This document shows, in pieces, positions 54,155 to 63,115 of a stretch of 64,000 nucleotides of DNA. A program made the position numbers and the translations under genes. Below the pieces are notes generated by a model that was not told where the DNA came from, ran no database searches, and saw only the letters and a list, made by a program, of their open reading frames with translations. This DNA comes from Falsiroseomonas sp050563545 (GTDB lineage: Bacteria > Pseudomonadota > Alphaproteobacteria > Acetobacterales > Acetobacteraceae), in contig NZ_JBNXUM010000004.1 of assembly GCF_050563545.1 (NCBI RefSeq), positions 248,001 through 312,000 of the forward strand, given 5' to 3'. The number at the start of each line of letters is the position of its first letter. The stretch's first letter is position 1.

Positions 54155-54988
54155 TCATTCATCTTCCCCCTCGCCGAGATAGGCCGCGATGACATGCGGG
54201 TCGGCGCGGACCTCGGCCGGCGTGCCGTCGGCGATCTTGCGGCCGTGGTCCAGCACGACGACGTGGTCGGAGATGCTCATCACGATGCCCATGTCGTGCT
54301 CGATCAGCAGGATCGAGGTCGCCGCCGCGCCCTCCGCCGCGGTGCCGTCGCGGATCGCGCGCAGCAGCGCGGCGAGCTCCTCGGATTCCCGGGGGTTCAG
54401 CCCCGCCGCGGGCTCGTCGAGGCAGAGCAGCGAGGGCTGGGTGCACATCGCCCGCGCGATCTCGAGCCGGCGCTGCGCGCCGTAGGGAAGCGCGCCGGCG
54501 GGATCGTCCGCGCGCTCAATCAGCCCTGTCGCGCGCAGCCAGGCGGTGGCGCGCGCGATGGCCTCGGCCTCCGCCCGGCGATAGGCGCCGAGGCCCAGCA
54601 GCGCCAGCACGCCATAGCCGGTCTGCGCGTTCAGCTTCACGTGCTGCGCGACGAGCAGGTTCTCCAGCAGCGTCATGCCGGGGAAGAGGCGGATGTTCTG
54701 GAAGGTCCGCGCGACGCCGGCGCGCGCGATGTTGTGGTCCTTCAGCACCTGCAGCTCCGCCACGTCGCCGCCGCCGCGGTTCAGCCGCAGCACGCCGGCG
54801 GTCGGACGGTAGAAGCCGGTGATGCAGTTGAAGACGGTGGTCTTGCCCGCGCCGTTCGGCCCGATCAGCGCGGTGATGTCGCCGCGCCGCGCGGCGAAGC
54901 CGACGCCGTCCACCGCGACCAGGCCACCGAAGCGCATCGTCAGGTCCTCGACCTCGAGGATCGCGTTGTGCGCCAGGGTCTCGCCCAT
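54155..54988 (-). CDS. livG: Branched-chain amino acid-type ABC transporter ATP-binding protein LivG
   Basis: 277-aa ATPase: Walker A GPNGAGKTTVFN, ARTFQNIRLFPGMTLLENLLV typical of LivG, signature region LPYGAQRRLEIARAM, Walker B LLCLDEPAAGLNP, and the H-loop IEHDMG. The ATG at 54988 overlaps the livM stop (TAATG). Confidence 0.94.
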   Translation of the reverse strand: MGETLAHNAILEVEDLTMRFGGLVAVDGVGFAARRGDITALIGPNGAGKTTVFNCITGFYRPTAGVLRLNRGGGDVAELQVLKDHNIARAGVARTFQNIRLFPGMTLLENLLVAQHVKLNAQTGYGVLALLGLGAYRRAEAEAIARATAWLRATGLIERADDPAGALPYGAQRRLEIARAMCTQPSLLCLDEPAAGLNPRESEELAALLRAIRDGTAAEGAAATSILLIEHDMGIVMSISDHVVVLDHGRKIADGTPAEVRADPHVIAAYLGEGEDE

Positions 54989-56256
54989 TAGCCGCGGCCC
55001 TCCGCGACGTGCTCGGCGCCGATGGCTCTCCGCTCGCCGAGCGCGATGGTCGGCGTGCGCGTGCCCACCAGGCCGCGCGGGCGCAGCACCATGATCACCA
55101 CCATCGCGCCGCCGAAGACCAGCATCCGCCATTCCTCGAGGTCGCGGAACAGCTCGAACCCGCCGATCATCACCAGCGCCGCGACGACCACGCCGACCTG
55201 GCTGCCCATGCCGCCGAGGACGACGATCGCGAGGATGATCGCGGATTCGATGAAGGTGAAGGATTCCGGCGAGATGAAGCCCTGCCGCGTCGCGAAAAAG
55301 GCGCCGGCGAAGCCGCCGAACATCGCCCCCAGCGCGAAGGCCGTGAGCTTCGTCGCGGTGATGTTGATGCCGAGCGCGCGGCAGGCGATCTCGTCCTCGC
55401 GCAGCGCTTCCCAGGCGCGGCCGATGGGCTGGCGGCGGATGCGGATCGTCACCCAGTTCGTCAGCAGCGCCAGAGCCAGGATCAGGTAGTAGAGGAAGAT
55501 GATGCGCTGGACCGGGCTCGGCTCGATCCCGAAGAAATGCGCGAAGCTGCCCGGCCCGCCGGAGCTGTCGAAGGGCAGGCCGAAGAAGGACGGGCGCGGG
55601 ATGCCGGTGATGCCGTTCGGCCCGCCGGTCAGGCTGGTCCAGTTCAGCAGCACGATACGGATGATCTCGCCGAAGGCGAGCGTCACGATCGCGAGGTAGT
55701 CGCCGCGCAGCCGCAGCACCGGGAACCCCAGCAGGATGCCCCAGAAGGCCGCGAGGATGCCGGACAGCGGCAGGCAGAGCCAGAAGCTGAGCCCGAATTC
55801 CTTGGCGAGCAGCGCGTAGGAATAGGCCCCGATCGCGTAGAACGCGACGTAGCCGAGGTCGAGCAGCCCCGCCAGGCCGACGACGATGTTGAGCCCCCAG
55901 CCCAGCATGACATAGGTCAGCACGAGGATGCCGAGGTCGAGCTGCGACCGGCCGATGCCGGGGAAGAAGGGCAGCGCGAGCGCGAGCAGCAGCATCACCG
56001 GCGCGAAGAGCCGGCCCGCCGTCGCCATCGCCGCCGCCCGCCGCGGCGAGGGCGCCAGCGACTGCGGCCTGAGCCCCCAGACCGAGACGACCAGCCGGCC
56101 CGCGAAGACCAGCGCGCAGAGGATCGCGACATCCGCCCAGCGCTGGCGGAGATAGAGCGCGCCGTTCGGCGCGACGTCGCTGCGCAGGCCGACCATCACG
56201 ACGAAGAGCCCGAAGGCGACGAGCGTCGCGACCGCCGCGTCGCGTATGGCCGCCAC
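54988..56256 (-). CDS. livM: Branched-chain amino acid-type ABC transporter permease LivM
   Basis: Inner-membrane permease of about 422 aa with roughly ten hydrophobic segments and the BPD_transp_2 core (NIVVGLAGLLDLGYVAFYAIGAY, FPVLRLRGDYLAIVTLAFGEI, REDEIACRALGIN). Two starts are possible. GTG at 56256 has AAGGAG four bases upstream and puts the C-rich repeat (56261-56299) outside the gene. ATG at 56310 overlaps the livH stop (ATGA) but would translate the repeat into an N-terminal Pro/Arg stretch. The GTG is preferred. No periplasmic receptor gene is present. Confidence 0.9.
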   Translation of the reverse strand: MAAIRDAAVATLVAFGLFVVMVGLRSDVAPNGALYLRQRWADVAILCALVFAGRLVVSVWGLRPQSLAPSPRRAAAMATAGRLFAPVMLLLALALPFFPGIGRSQLDLGILVLTYVMLGWGLNIVVGLAGLLDLGYVAFYAIGAYSYALLAKEFGLSFWLCLPLSGILAAFWGILLGFPVLRLRGDYLAIVTLAFGEIIRIVLLNWTSLTGGPNGITGIPRPSFFGLPFDSSGGPGSFAHFFGIEPSPVQRIIFLYYLILALALLTNWVTIRIRRQPIGRAWEALREDEIACRALGINITATKLTAFALGAMFGGFAGAFFATRQGFISPESFTFIESAIILAIVVLGGMGSQVGVVVAALVMIGGFELFRDLEEWRMLVFGGAMVVIMVLRPRGLVGTRTPTIALGERRAIGAEHVAEGRG

Positions 56257-56260
56257 TACT

Positions 56261-56299
56261 CTCCTTCCCCCGCTTGCGGGGGAGCGGTGGGGTGGGGGC
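56261..56299 (+). repeat. C-rich dispersed palindromic repeat, copy 3
   Basis: CTTCCCCCGC, TT, GCGGGGGAG, then CGGTGGGGTGGGGGC. The most diverged of three copies. It lies between livH and the preferred livM start and supplies the AAGGAG ribosome-binding sequence on the minus strand. Confidence 0.65.
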
Positions 56300-56306
56300 A
56301 GCGCCG

Positions 56307-57221
<915 letters not shown>

Positions 57222-57288
57222 GGCGAGGCTCCTTCCCGGTGAGTCTCCGGCAACGTTGATCCGCCAAGGCGACGAAACGCGCAAGGGT

Positions 57289-57954
57289 TCATGCCAGCAT
57301 CCGCCGCCCGAACTCCTTCAGCCGCTTCCCCGCGAGCCGATAGAGCTGCGCCGGCCGCCCCCTCCCCGGCGGGTGCCGCAGCGCGCCGGGGATCGGCTCC
57401 GCGAAGCCCTGGAATTCCACCTGGCGCCGGAAGCTCCCGCGGTCCAGCGCATGGCCCAGCACGCGTTCGTAGGTCTCCTGCAGCTCGTCCAGCGTGAAGG
57501 CGTCCCCCAGCAGGAAGGCCGGCAGGGACGAATAGCTCGCCTTGTTCCGCACCCGCGCGACCGCCGCCTCCACGATGCGGCTGTGGTCGAAGGGCAGATG
57601 CGGCAGGTCGTCCACCGCGATGACCTCGCGCCCCGGTGCGGGATCGATCCCCGGCACCAGCGCGATATAGGCCACCGAGATCGACCAGCCCCTCTCGTCC
57701 CTGTTGCGCCCGCCGAAGGTCGCGAGCTGCTCGAGATAGGGCGCCGCCAGCCCGGCCTTGTCGCGCAGCACGCGCCGCGCGGCGGCGACGAGGTCCTCAT
57801 CCTCCTCGACATGCACGAAGCCGCCGGGGAGCGCGAGGCTGCCCTCGAAGGGCGGCTTGTCGCGGCGGAACAGCGCCACCGACAGCACGCCACCGGCCAG
57901 CGTCAGCAGCACGACGTCCACGGTCGCGATCGGCGAGGCGAACTCCAATCTCAT
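57289..57954 (-). CDS. NrtR-like Nudix-domain transcriptional regulator
   Basis: 221-aa protein: N-terminal Nudix fold (about 8-140) and C-terminal winged helix (about 145-215; FTLDELQETYERVLGHALDRGSF, GRPAQLYRL). The Nudix box starts normally (LPGGFVHVEEDEDL), but where the consensus has RELREE it reads RVLRDK, so the metal-binding glutamates are lost and catalysis is unlikely. This is the pattern of NrtR-type regulators, which sense ADP-ribose or related NAD metabolites. Divergent from the vWA/PurA-like pair with an AT-rich palindrome between, so it is the probable repressor of that pair. Confidence 0.85.
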   Translation of the reverse strand: MRLEFASPIATVDVVLLTLAGGVLSVALFRRDKPPFEGSLALPGGFVHVEEDEDLVAAARRVLRDKAGLAAPYLEQLATFGGRNRDERGWSISVAYIALVPGIDPAPGREVIAVDDLPHLPFDHSRIVEAAVARVRNKASYSSLPAFLLGDAFTLDELQETYERVLGHALDRGSFRRQVEFQGFAEPIPGALRHPPGRGRPAQLYRLAGKRLKEFGRRMLA

Positions 57955-58021
57955 CGCACCCCGCGCATGAGTGGCAGCGACGTCCCCATTGCAGCATGGC
58001 AGAGGCGGCGTCCAGCCGCAA

Positions 58022-58049
58022 TTATTTTATCGCGTGTAGCGAAAAATAA
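58022..58049. promoter_or_regulatory. AT-rich palindrome, candidate operator of the Nudix regulator
   Basis: TTATTTTATCGC (58022-58033), 5 nt, GCGAAAAATAA (58039-58049): arms complementary except for one bulged base. It stands out from GC-rich flanks in the 155-bp divergent promoter, 67 bp from the regulator start and 60 bp from the vWA gene start. Confidence 0.6.
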
Positions 58050-58109
58050 CTGGCGGACCGGCCCGCGCGCGCCCATCCTGTCCGCAGGCCGGAACGAAGG
58101 AGACATTCC

Positions 58110-58946
58110 ATGGGCCACGGCAACTGGAACAGCGCGGACTGGGACCGCCACGCGCGCCACGCCGCGGGACGCTCGCGCGCCGAGATATTCGGCGCCCGCG
58201 CGATGGATCCCGGCCTCGATCCGAAGTTCATGACCGGCGGCGTCCGCGAATCCGTGGACTCCGCGGAGAACCCGCAATCCACCCCGATCGTCGTCACCTG
58301 CGACGTCACGGGATCCATGGGCGTCACGGCCGAGGTCATCGTGAAGCAGGGCCTCGGCGTCATCATGCAGGGCATCTACGACCGCCGCCCCGTCACCGAC
58401 CCCCATGTCCTGGTCGGCGCCACCGGCGACGTCTTCTGCGACCAGGCCCCGCTGCAGGTCACCCAGTTCGAGGCCGACATGCGCCTGGTCGAGCAGACCC
58501 AGCGCCTGTTCCTGGAAGGCGGCGGCGGCGGCAATGGCGGCGAGTCCTACAACGCCGCCTGGTACTTCGCGGCGATGCATGTCCGCGCCGACGCGATCGC
58601 GAAGAAGCGGGCCAAGGGCTGGCTCTTCACCATCGGCGACGAGCCACCGCACGAGGTCCTGCCCGCCCGCGCCATCGGCCGCGTCTTCGGCGACCCCGCA
58701 CCACGCGACCTGTCGTCCCGGGAGATCCTGGCGCGCGTGCAGCAGGACTGGGAGGTCTTTCATCTGTTGGTCAACCCCGGCAGCTACCCCACCGACCGCT
58801 GGGAATTCCTGCTGGGCGAGCGGCTGATCCCCGTCCACGACGTCGCCCGCCTGGGCGAGATCGTGCTCGCCACCATCGAGGGCAGGCAGGCCATGCGCGC
58901 CCCTTCGCAGGCCGTCATTCCCGCGGGCAGGAGCATCTGGCTGTGA
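58110..58946 (+). CDS. vWA-domain protein with intact MIDAS
   Basis: 278-aa soluble protein. The von Willebrand A fold begins near residue 58; the MIDAS motif is CDVTGSMG with Asp65, Thr67 and Ser69. A glycine-rich loop EGGGGGNGGESYNAAWYF (about 136-153) and LFTIGDEPPHE (further metal-side Asp) follow. No signal peptide or membrane anchor, so it acts in the cytoplasm, probably as a protein- or RNA-binding scaffold. AAGGAG eight bases before the ATG. Its stop overlaps the PurA-like start (GTGA), so both are made together. Exact role unknown. Confidence 0.8.
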   Translation: MGHGNWNSADWDRHARHAAGRSRAEIFGARAMDPGLDPKFMTGGVRESVDSAENPQSTPIVVTCDVTGSMGVTAEVIVKQGLGVIMQGIYDRRPVTDPHVLVGATGDVFCDQAPLQVTQFEADMRLVEQTQRLFLEGGGGGNGGESYNAAWYFAAMHVRADAIAKKRAKGWLFTIGDEPPHEVLPARAIGRVFGDPAPRDLSSREILARVQQDWEVFHLLVNPGSYPTDRWEFLLGERLIPVHDVARLGEIVLATIEGRQAMRAPSQAVIPAGRSIWL

Positions 58947-60142
58947 CCACGCCCCGCACCGCGGAGGTCGTGATCGGCGCGAATTTCGGCGACGAGGGCA
59001 AGGGCCTCTTCACCGACTTCCACGCCGCGCGGCTCGGCGCGGGCACGACGGTGATCCGCTTCAATGGCGGCGCGCAGGCCGGCCACACCGTGACGCTCGC
59101 CGATGGCCGGCGCCACGTCTTCCACCATGTCGGCGCCGGCGCCTTCGCCGGCGCCGGGACCTTCCTCTCGCGCTTCTTCATCGCCAACCCGCTGGTGCTG
59201 GAGCGCGAGCTGCAGGCGCTGGCCGGGCTCGGCGTCGCGCCGGCGATCGCGCTCGATCCCGCCGCGCCGCTGACCACGCCCTTCGACATGATGGCGAACC
59301 AGATGGCCGAGGAAGCCCGCGGCGCCGCGCGCCACGGCTCGACCGGCCTCGGCATCAACGAGACCGTGACGCGCATGGCGACGCGCTTCGCGACGCGCGC
59401 CGGCGACCTGGCCTACCGCGACGCGCTGCGGCGGCAGATCGTCGCAATCCGCGACGAATACCTGCCCGCCCGACTCGCGGCCCTGAACGTCATCCCCGAC
59501 GAGACCTGGCGCCGTCGCATCGCCGATCCCGCCACCATCGAGTGGTTCCTCGACGCCGGCGAGGCGACGCTGCTGCCCCGCCTCGGCGCGCTGCCCCCTT
59601 CGCGCGGCCTCGTCTTCGAAGGCGCCCAGGGCCTGCTGCTCGACGAGCGGCACGAGTTCTTCCCCCACGTCACGCGCAGCCGCACCGGCCTGACGAACGT
59701 GCTGACCCTGGCGCGCGAAGCCGGTATCGACCGGCTGGAGGTCACCTACGCCACCCGTGCCTACCTCACCCGCCACGGCGCCGGCCCCTTCCCGCGGGAG
59801 AAACCGGGCCTCGCCTTCGCCGACGCGACCAACCGCCCGAATCCCTGGCAGGGGACGCTCCGCTTCGGCTGGCTCGACCTCGACCTGCTGGCCCGCACCA
59901 TCCACGCCGACCTCGCCCAGGCGGCCGGCGTTCGCATCGCCGCGACCCTCGGCGTGACCTGCCTGAACCAGGTCGGCGACCACGTGCCGTATTGGCGGGA
60001 CGGCACCCGCCAGCTGGCCTCGCCCGAGGCGCTGGTCGCCGCGGCGCTGGAAGCCGCGGGACTCGGCCGCGCCCTCGTCAGCGACGCGCCGACGCGGGAG
60101 AGCGTCGCCCGCGTCGCCCCGCGGCGCGCGCGGGCGGCGTGA
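58943..60142 (+). CDS. Divergent adenylosuccinate synthetase-like ligase (PurA paralogue)
   Basis: 399-aa GTP-dependent ligase fold of the PurA family. Recognisable motifs are GANFGDEGKGLFTD (P-loop with Asp17 and Lys20), RFNGGAQAGHT (His48), EGAQGLLLDERHEFFPHVT, TRHGAGPFPRE and FGWLDLD. Several differ from housekeeping PurA: N-terminal FGDEGKGL instead of WGDEGKGK, STGLGIN instead of the TxRGIGP IMP loop, HHVGAGAF instead of HLLPSG, and it is 30 aa shorter. It probably makes a succinyl-type adduct of another nucleotide or a related base. GTG start at 58943 overlaps the vWA stop. It is not the main purine-pathway enzyme on these motifs. Confidence 0.8.
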   Translation: MTTPRTAEVVIGANFGDEGKGLFTDFHAARLGAGTTVIRFNGGAQAGHTVTLADGRRHVFHHVGAGAFAGAGTFLSRFFIANPLVLERELQALAGLGVAPAIALDPAAPLTTPFDMMANQMAEEARGAARHGSTGLGINETVTRMATRFATRAGDLAYRDALRRQIVAIRDEYLPARLAALNVIPDETWRRRIADPATIEWFLDAGEATLLPRLGALPPSRGLVFEGAQGLLLDERHEFFPHVTRSRTGLTNVLTLAREAGIDRLEVTYATRAYLTRHGAGPFPREKPGLAFADATNRPNPWQGTLRFGWLDLDLLARTIHADLAQAAGVRIAATLGVTCLNQVGDHVPYWRDGTRQLASPEALVAAALEAAGLGRALVSDAPTRESVARVAPRRARAA

Positions 60143-60263
60143 AGCAATCGAAACGACGCGCGAAGCAACGTAACGGCCCCGCGACGTCGCGGTGAAACAC
60201 GGCGCGGGCATCGTCCGGGTCACGGAAGGCGCCGATGCCATCCCGCACCCAGGAGAGACTACC

Positions 60264-60644
60264 ATGATCCGCCCCGTCGTCATCGCAGCCGCCCTGGCCT
60301 TCGGCCTGGCCGCCATGCCCGCCCACGCCGCCTTCGAAGTCGGCAACGGCCTCAACACGTCCAACGGCCTCGGCAACAGCAACGGCGTCGGTGCCTCGAA
60401 CGGTATCGACAGCAGGAACGGTATCGACAGCAGGAACGGCCTCAATGGCGTCAACGGCGCTGGAAACATGAACGGCATTCCCGCGGCCAACGGCTTCGGC
60501 ACGGAGAACGGCATGCAGAGCCCGAACGGCCTGCCCATCGCCAACGGCGTCGAGCCCCAGGGCGCCGTGCAGCCCGGCCAGCCGCTGATCCGGTCGCTGA
60601 TCCTCGAAGACGGCAACGGCACCCGCCTCCAGCCCGCGCGCTGA
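60264..60644 (+). CDS. Exported protein with Asn-Gly short repeats
   Basis: 126-aa protein: signal peptide (MIRPVVIAAALAFGLAAMPAHA), then about 13 Asn-Gly pairs spaced three to seven residues apart (NGLNTSNGLGNSNGVGASNG, IDSRNGIDSRNGLNG and so on to about residue 95), each NG mostly followed by Leu, Ile or Val. A short non-repeat tail ends LEDGNGTRLQPAR. One 18-bp unit is directly duplicated in the DNA near 60400-60435. No family recognised. AGGAGA seven bases before the ATG. Four bp before the next gene, so co-transcribed with it. Confidence 0.75.
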   Translation: MIRPVVIAAALAFGLAAMPAHAAFEVGNGLNTSNGLGNSNGVGASNGIDSRNGIDSRNGLNGVNGAGNMNGIPAANGFGTENGMQSPNGLPIANGVEPQGAVQPGQPLIRSLILEDGNGTRLQPAR

Positions 60645-60648
60645 GCCG

Positions 60649-61428
60649 ATGCGCCGCCTCGTCCTCCTGCTCGCCCTGCTCGCCGCGCTGCCCGCCCAGG
60701 GGCAGCCGGCACCGGGGCTCCCCATGGGCCTCCATGCCCCGGGGGGCGAGCTGGTGGCGGCGCTGCCCGACGGCACCATGCGCCGCGGCGCCGACCTTGC
60801 CGGCGCCACGCTCGATCTGGGCCCGCGCTACGGCCTGCTCCGCATCGCCGAGGCACGGCCCGATCGCCTCGACCGCACCGGCGAAACCTGGCTCTACGAC
60901 CTCCGCCGCCAGGATCCGACCGGCGCCTGGACCGTCCCGGCCTGCGAGCCCGCGCATGACGGCGTCCGCGCCGTCATCTTCCTCGAAGCGTCGCCCGGCG
61001 CGCTCGAGCCGCATTGCGCCAACGTCAACACCGCGAAATGCATCCGCATGGGCTACGCGCCCTGGCGCAGCGCGCCGGATGGCCGCGCGCTCGCGCCCTT
61101 CCACCAGGCCTGCCTGCGCATGCTGCCCGCGGAATACGCCGGCGACGGCCGCTTCCACACCCGCAACGGCATGCGGATCGAGATCTTCGACTTCGCCGGG
61201 GTGAACGACCCCGAGAACGAGGCCGGCATGCCCTTCGAAGCGGGCTGGACGCCCGATGGCGCGGCCTGCGTCGCCCATGCCCGCGTGCCGGAGATCACCG
61301 ACATGGCCGCGCTCGCCGCCGCCGCGCCGCGCCTGGCCGAGGCCGGGCTGCTCGGCCCCGCGTCCTGCACCGAGGCGACCGCCCGCGCCCTCGGCGCGCT
61401 GGTCTTCAACCGCTCGGTCGCGGAGTGA
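60649..61428 (+). CDS. Exported ADYC-domain-like protein
   Basis: 259-aa protein with a signal peptide (RRLVLLLALLAALPAQG). The central region CANVNTAKCIRMGYAPWRS, then PFHQACLRMLPAEYAGDGRFH (about 125-175), has the spacing of ADYC-type domains (KCVxxGYxPW, HQACxRMxRADYCGDG), with AEYAGDG here. The function of that domain is unknown. Follows the Asn-Gly repeat gene by four bp. Confidence 0.65.
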   Translation: MRRLVLLLALLAALPAQGQPAPGLPMGLHAPGGELVAALPDGTMRRGADLAGATLDLGPRYGLLRIAEARPDRLDRTGETWLYDLRRQDPTGAWTVPACEPAHDGVRAVIFLEASPGALEPHCANVNTAKCIRMGYAPWRSAPDGRALAPFHQACLRMLPAEYAGDGRFHTRNGMRIEIFDFAGVNDPENEAGMPFEAGWTPDGAACVAHARVPEITDMAALAAAAPRLAEAGLLGPASCTEATARALGALVFNRSVAE

Positions 61429-61478
61429 GCCGGCATTCCATCCTTGCAATCAAGGACAATATTCCTGCACACTCAGGC

Positions 61479-62069
61479 ATGAGCATCCCCGCCCTTCCGC
61501 GCTTCCGCCTCCGTCCGACCCCCGCCATCCCCTGGCGCCCGCTGACCGATGCCGAATGGCGCGCGCTGGCGTCCATCCTGCGCGCCGCCACCGGCCGCCC
61601 GCCCGCGGATGCCAGGCGCCGCTGGGACGGCATCTTCTGGGTCGCGTGCTCCAAGGGCCCCTGGCGCGGGATGCCGGCCGAATTCGGGCGTGCCGACAGC
61701 GCCCACCGTGCGCTGCGCCGCGCCGCCGCCGCACGCCAGCTGCATGCCATGCTCGCCCGCATCGGGCCGGCGACTGCGCGGCCGGACGAGCCGCTGCTCG
61801 GCATCGCCTGGTTCATCGCCCGCGCCTTCCGCCGCGCCTTCCGCGTCATGGCCTCCCCCTTCGCGCTGCCGACGCAGCTCGGCCTGGAATCGGCCCTGCC
61901 GAGCCACCCCGCCTTCCTGCCGAGCACGACTTTGTCCGAAGGGCTCGCGGATCTGATGCCTAAAATCGTAAAGGAGGGGAGCTACCGGCATCCCGCGGTG
62001 CTGCGCTGCCTCTTCCTCCTGCTCAAACGGGCCGGCGGCGACCCGCGACACTGGAAGACCACGGGCTGA
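61479..62069 (+). CDS. Protein with IS5-type transposase N-terminal domain, no catalytic domain
   Basis: 196-aa protein. Residues about 20-95 follow the pattern of the DUF4096-type N-terminus of IS5-group transposases (WRPLTDAEWRALASIL, GRPPADARRRWDGIFWVACS, GPWRGMPAEFG). The rest (97-196) is unlike the DDE catalytic domain: no conserved Asp-Asp-Glu triad or GY-type motifs. No terminal inverted repeats were seen. It is probably a domesticated DNA-binding fragment or an old remnant with a complete small ORF. Confidence 0.6.
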   Translation: MSIPALPRFRLRPTPAIPWRPLTDAEWRALASILRAATGRPPADARRRWDGIFWVACSKGPWRGMPAEFGRADSAHRALRRAAAARQLHAMLARIGPATARPDEPLLGIAWFIARAFRRAFRVMASPFALPTQLGLESALPSHPAFLPSTTLSEGLADLMPKIVKEGSYRHPAVLRCLFLLLKRAGGDPRHWKTTG

Positions 62070-62134
62070 CGGGCGCCTTGCCCCTGGCCCCGGCGCATGA
62101 TGACATCCCGGCAACCCACGATCGGGAGAGAACC

Positions 62135-63115
62135 ATGACCACCCGCCGCACCCTGCTGGCCGGCGCCGCCTCGCTGCTGGCCGCGCCCGCCTTCGCGCAA
62201 TCCCAGAACCTCGCCCCCTGGCCGAACCGGCCGATCCGGCTGGTGATCCCCTTCGCCCCCGGCGGCTCCACCGACGTGATCGGGCGGCTGCTGTCGGACC
62301 AGCTCTCGCAGCGCCTCGGCCAGCCCATCGTAGTGGACAACCGCGGCGGCGCCGGGGCGACGCTCGGCACCGGCCTGGTCGCCGACGCGCCGGCGGATGG
62401 CTACACGGTGCTGCTGTCGCCGGTCTCTGCCTTCAACGTCGGTGCGACGCTCTATCGCGGCCGCATCAACTGGGATCCCGTGCGCAGCTTCGCGCATGTC
62501 GCGATGATCCAGCGCGGCTACTACGCGCTGATGGCCAATGCGCGCTCCCCCTTCGCCAACCCCGCGGAACTGGCAGCGGAGGCGAAGCGGCGGCCGGGAC
62601 TGAACTACGCGACCTCCGGCGTGGGATCGCTGCCGCATCTCGTCATGCTGCGCTTCTGCCAGATCGCGGGGATCGAGATGCAGCACATCCCCTATCGCGG
62701 CGGCATGCAGGCGGTGCAGGACACCATCAACGGCACGGTGCCGGTGACGCTGGACGGCATCGCGGCCTCGGTCGGCTTCCTCCGCCAGGGCCAGATCCGC
62801 GGGATCGGCCTGACCGGCCCGGCGCGCCACCCGGATTTCCCGGACATGCCGACCTTCGTCGAGGCCGGCTTCCCGCAGCTGGTGGCGGAAGGCTGGGCCG
62901 GCTTCTCCTTCCCCGCCGCGACGCCGCGCCCGATCCAGCAGCGCTTCGCCGACGAGACGAAGGCGGTGCTGGCCTTGCCGGCGGTGCAGGCGCGCTACCG
63001 GGAGCTCGCCCAGGATGTCGGCGACCGCTTCATGGACGAGTTCCAGGCCTTCGTCGCGCAGGAGGTCGAGACCTGGCGGCCCCTGGTGATCGCCTCGGGC
63101 GCCACGGTGGATTGA
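62135..63115 (+). CDS. Bug family tripartite tricarboxylate transporter receptor
   Basis: 326-aa periplasmic solute-binding protein with a signal of RR type (TTRRTLLAGAASLLAAPAFAQ). Family signatures: WPNRPIRLVIPFAPGGSTDVIGR, VVDNRGGAGATLGTGLVA, PVTLDGIAAS and PTFVEAGFP. Bug receptors bind small carboxylates; hundreds occur in some Acetobacteraceae and Burkholderiales. GGGAGAG precedes the ATG. The stop overlaps the M24 peptidase start, so the ligand may be a peptide-related or amidated acid. No TctA/TctB membrane genes nearby. Confidence 0.93.
   Translation: MTTRRTLLAGAASLLAAPAFAQSQNLAPWPNRPIRLVIPFAPGGSTDVIGRLLSDQLSQRLGQPIVVDNRGGAGATLGTGLVADAPADGYTVLLSPVSAFNVGATLYRGRINWDPVRSFAHVAMIQRGYYALMANARSPFANPAELAAEAKRRPGLNYATSGVGSLPHLVMLRFCQIAGIEMQHIPYRGGMQAVQDTINGTVPVTLDGIAASVGFLRQGQIRGIGLTGPARHPDFPDMPTFVEAGFPQLVAEGWAGFSFPAATPRPIQQRFADETKAVLALPAVQARYRELAQDVGDRFMDEFQAFVAQEVETWRPLVIASGATVD

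Noticed and set aside
58943..60142. PurZ of a 2-aminoadenine (Z-genome) pathway
   Set aside because: The P-loop keeps the usual GDEGKG aspartate, no dATP hydrolase or special polymerase is nearby, and the context is not phage-like.
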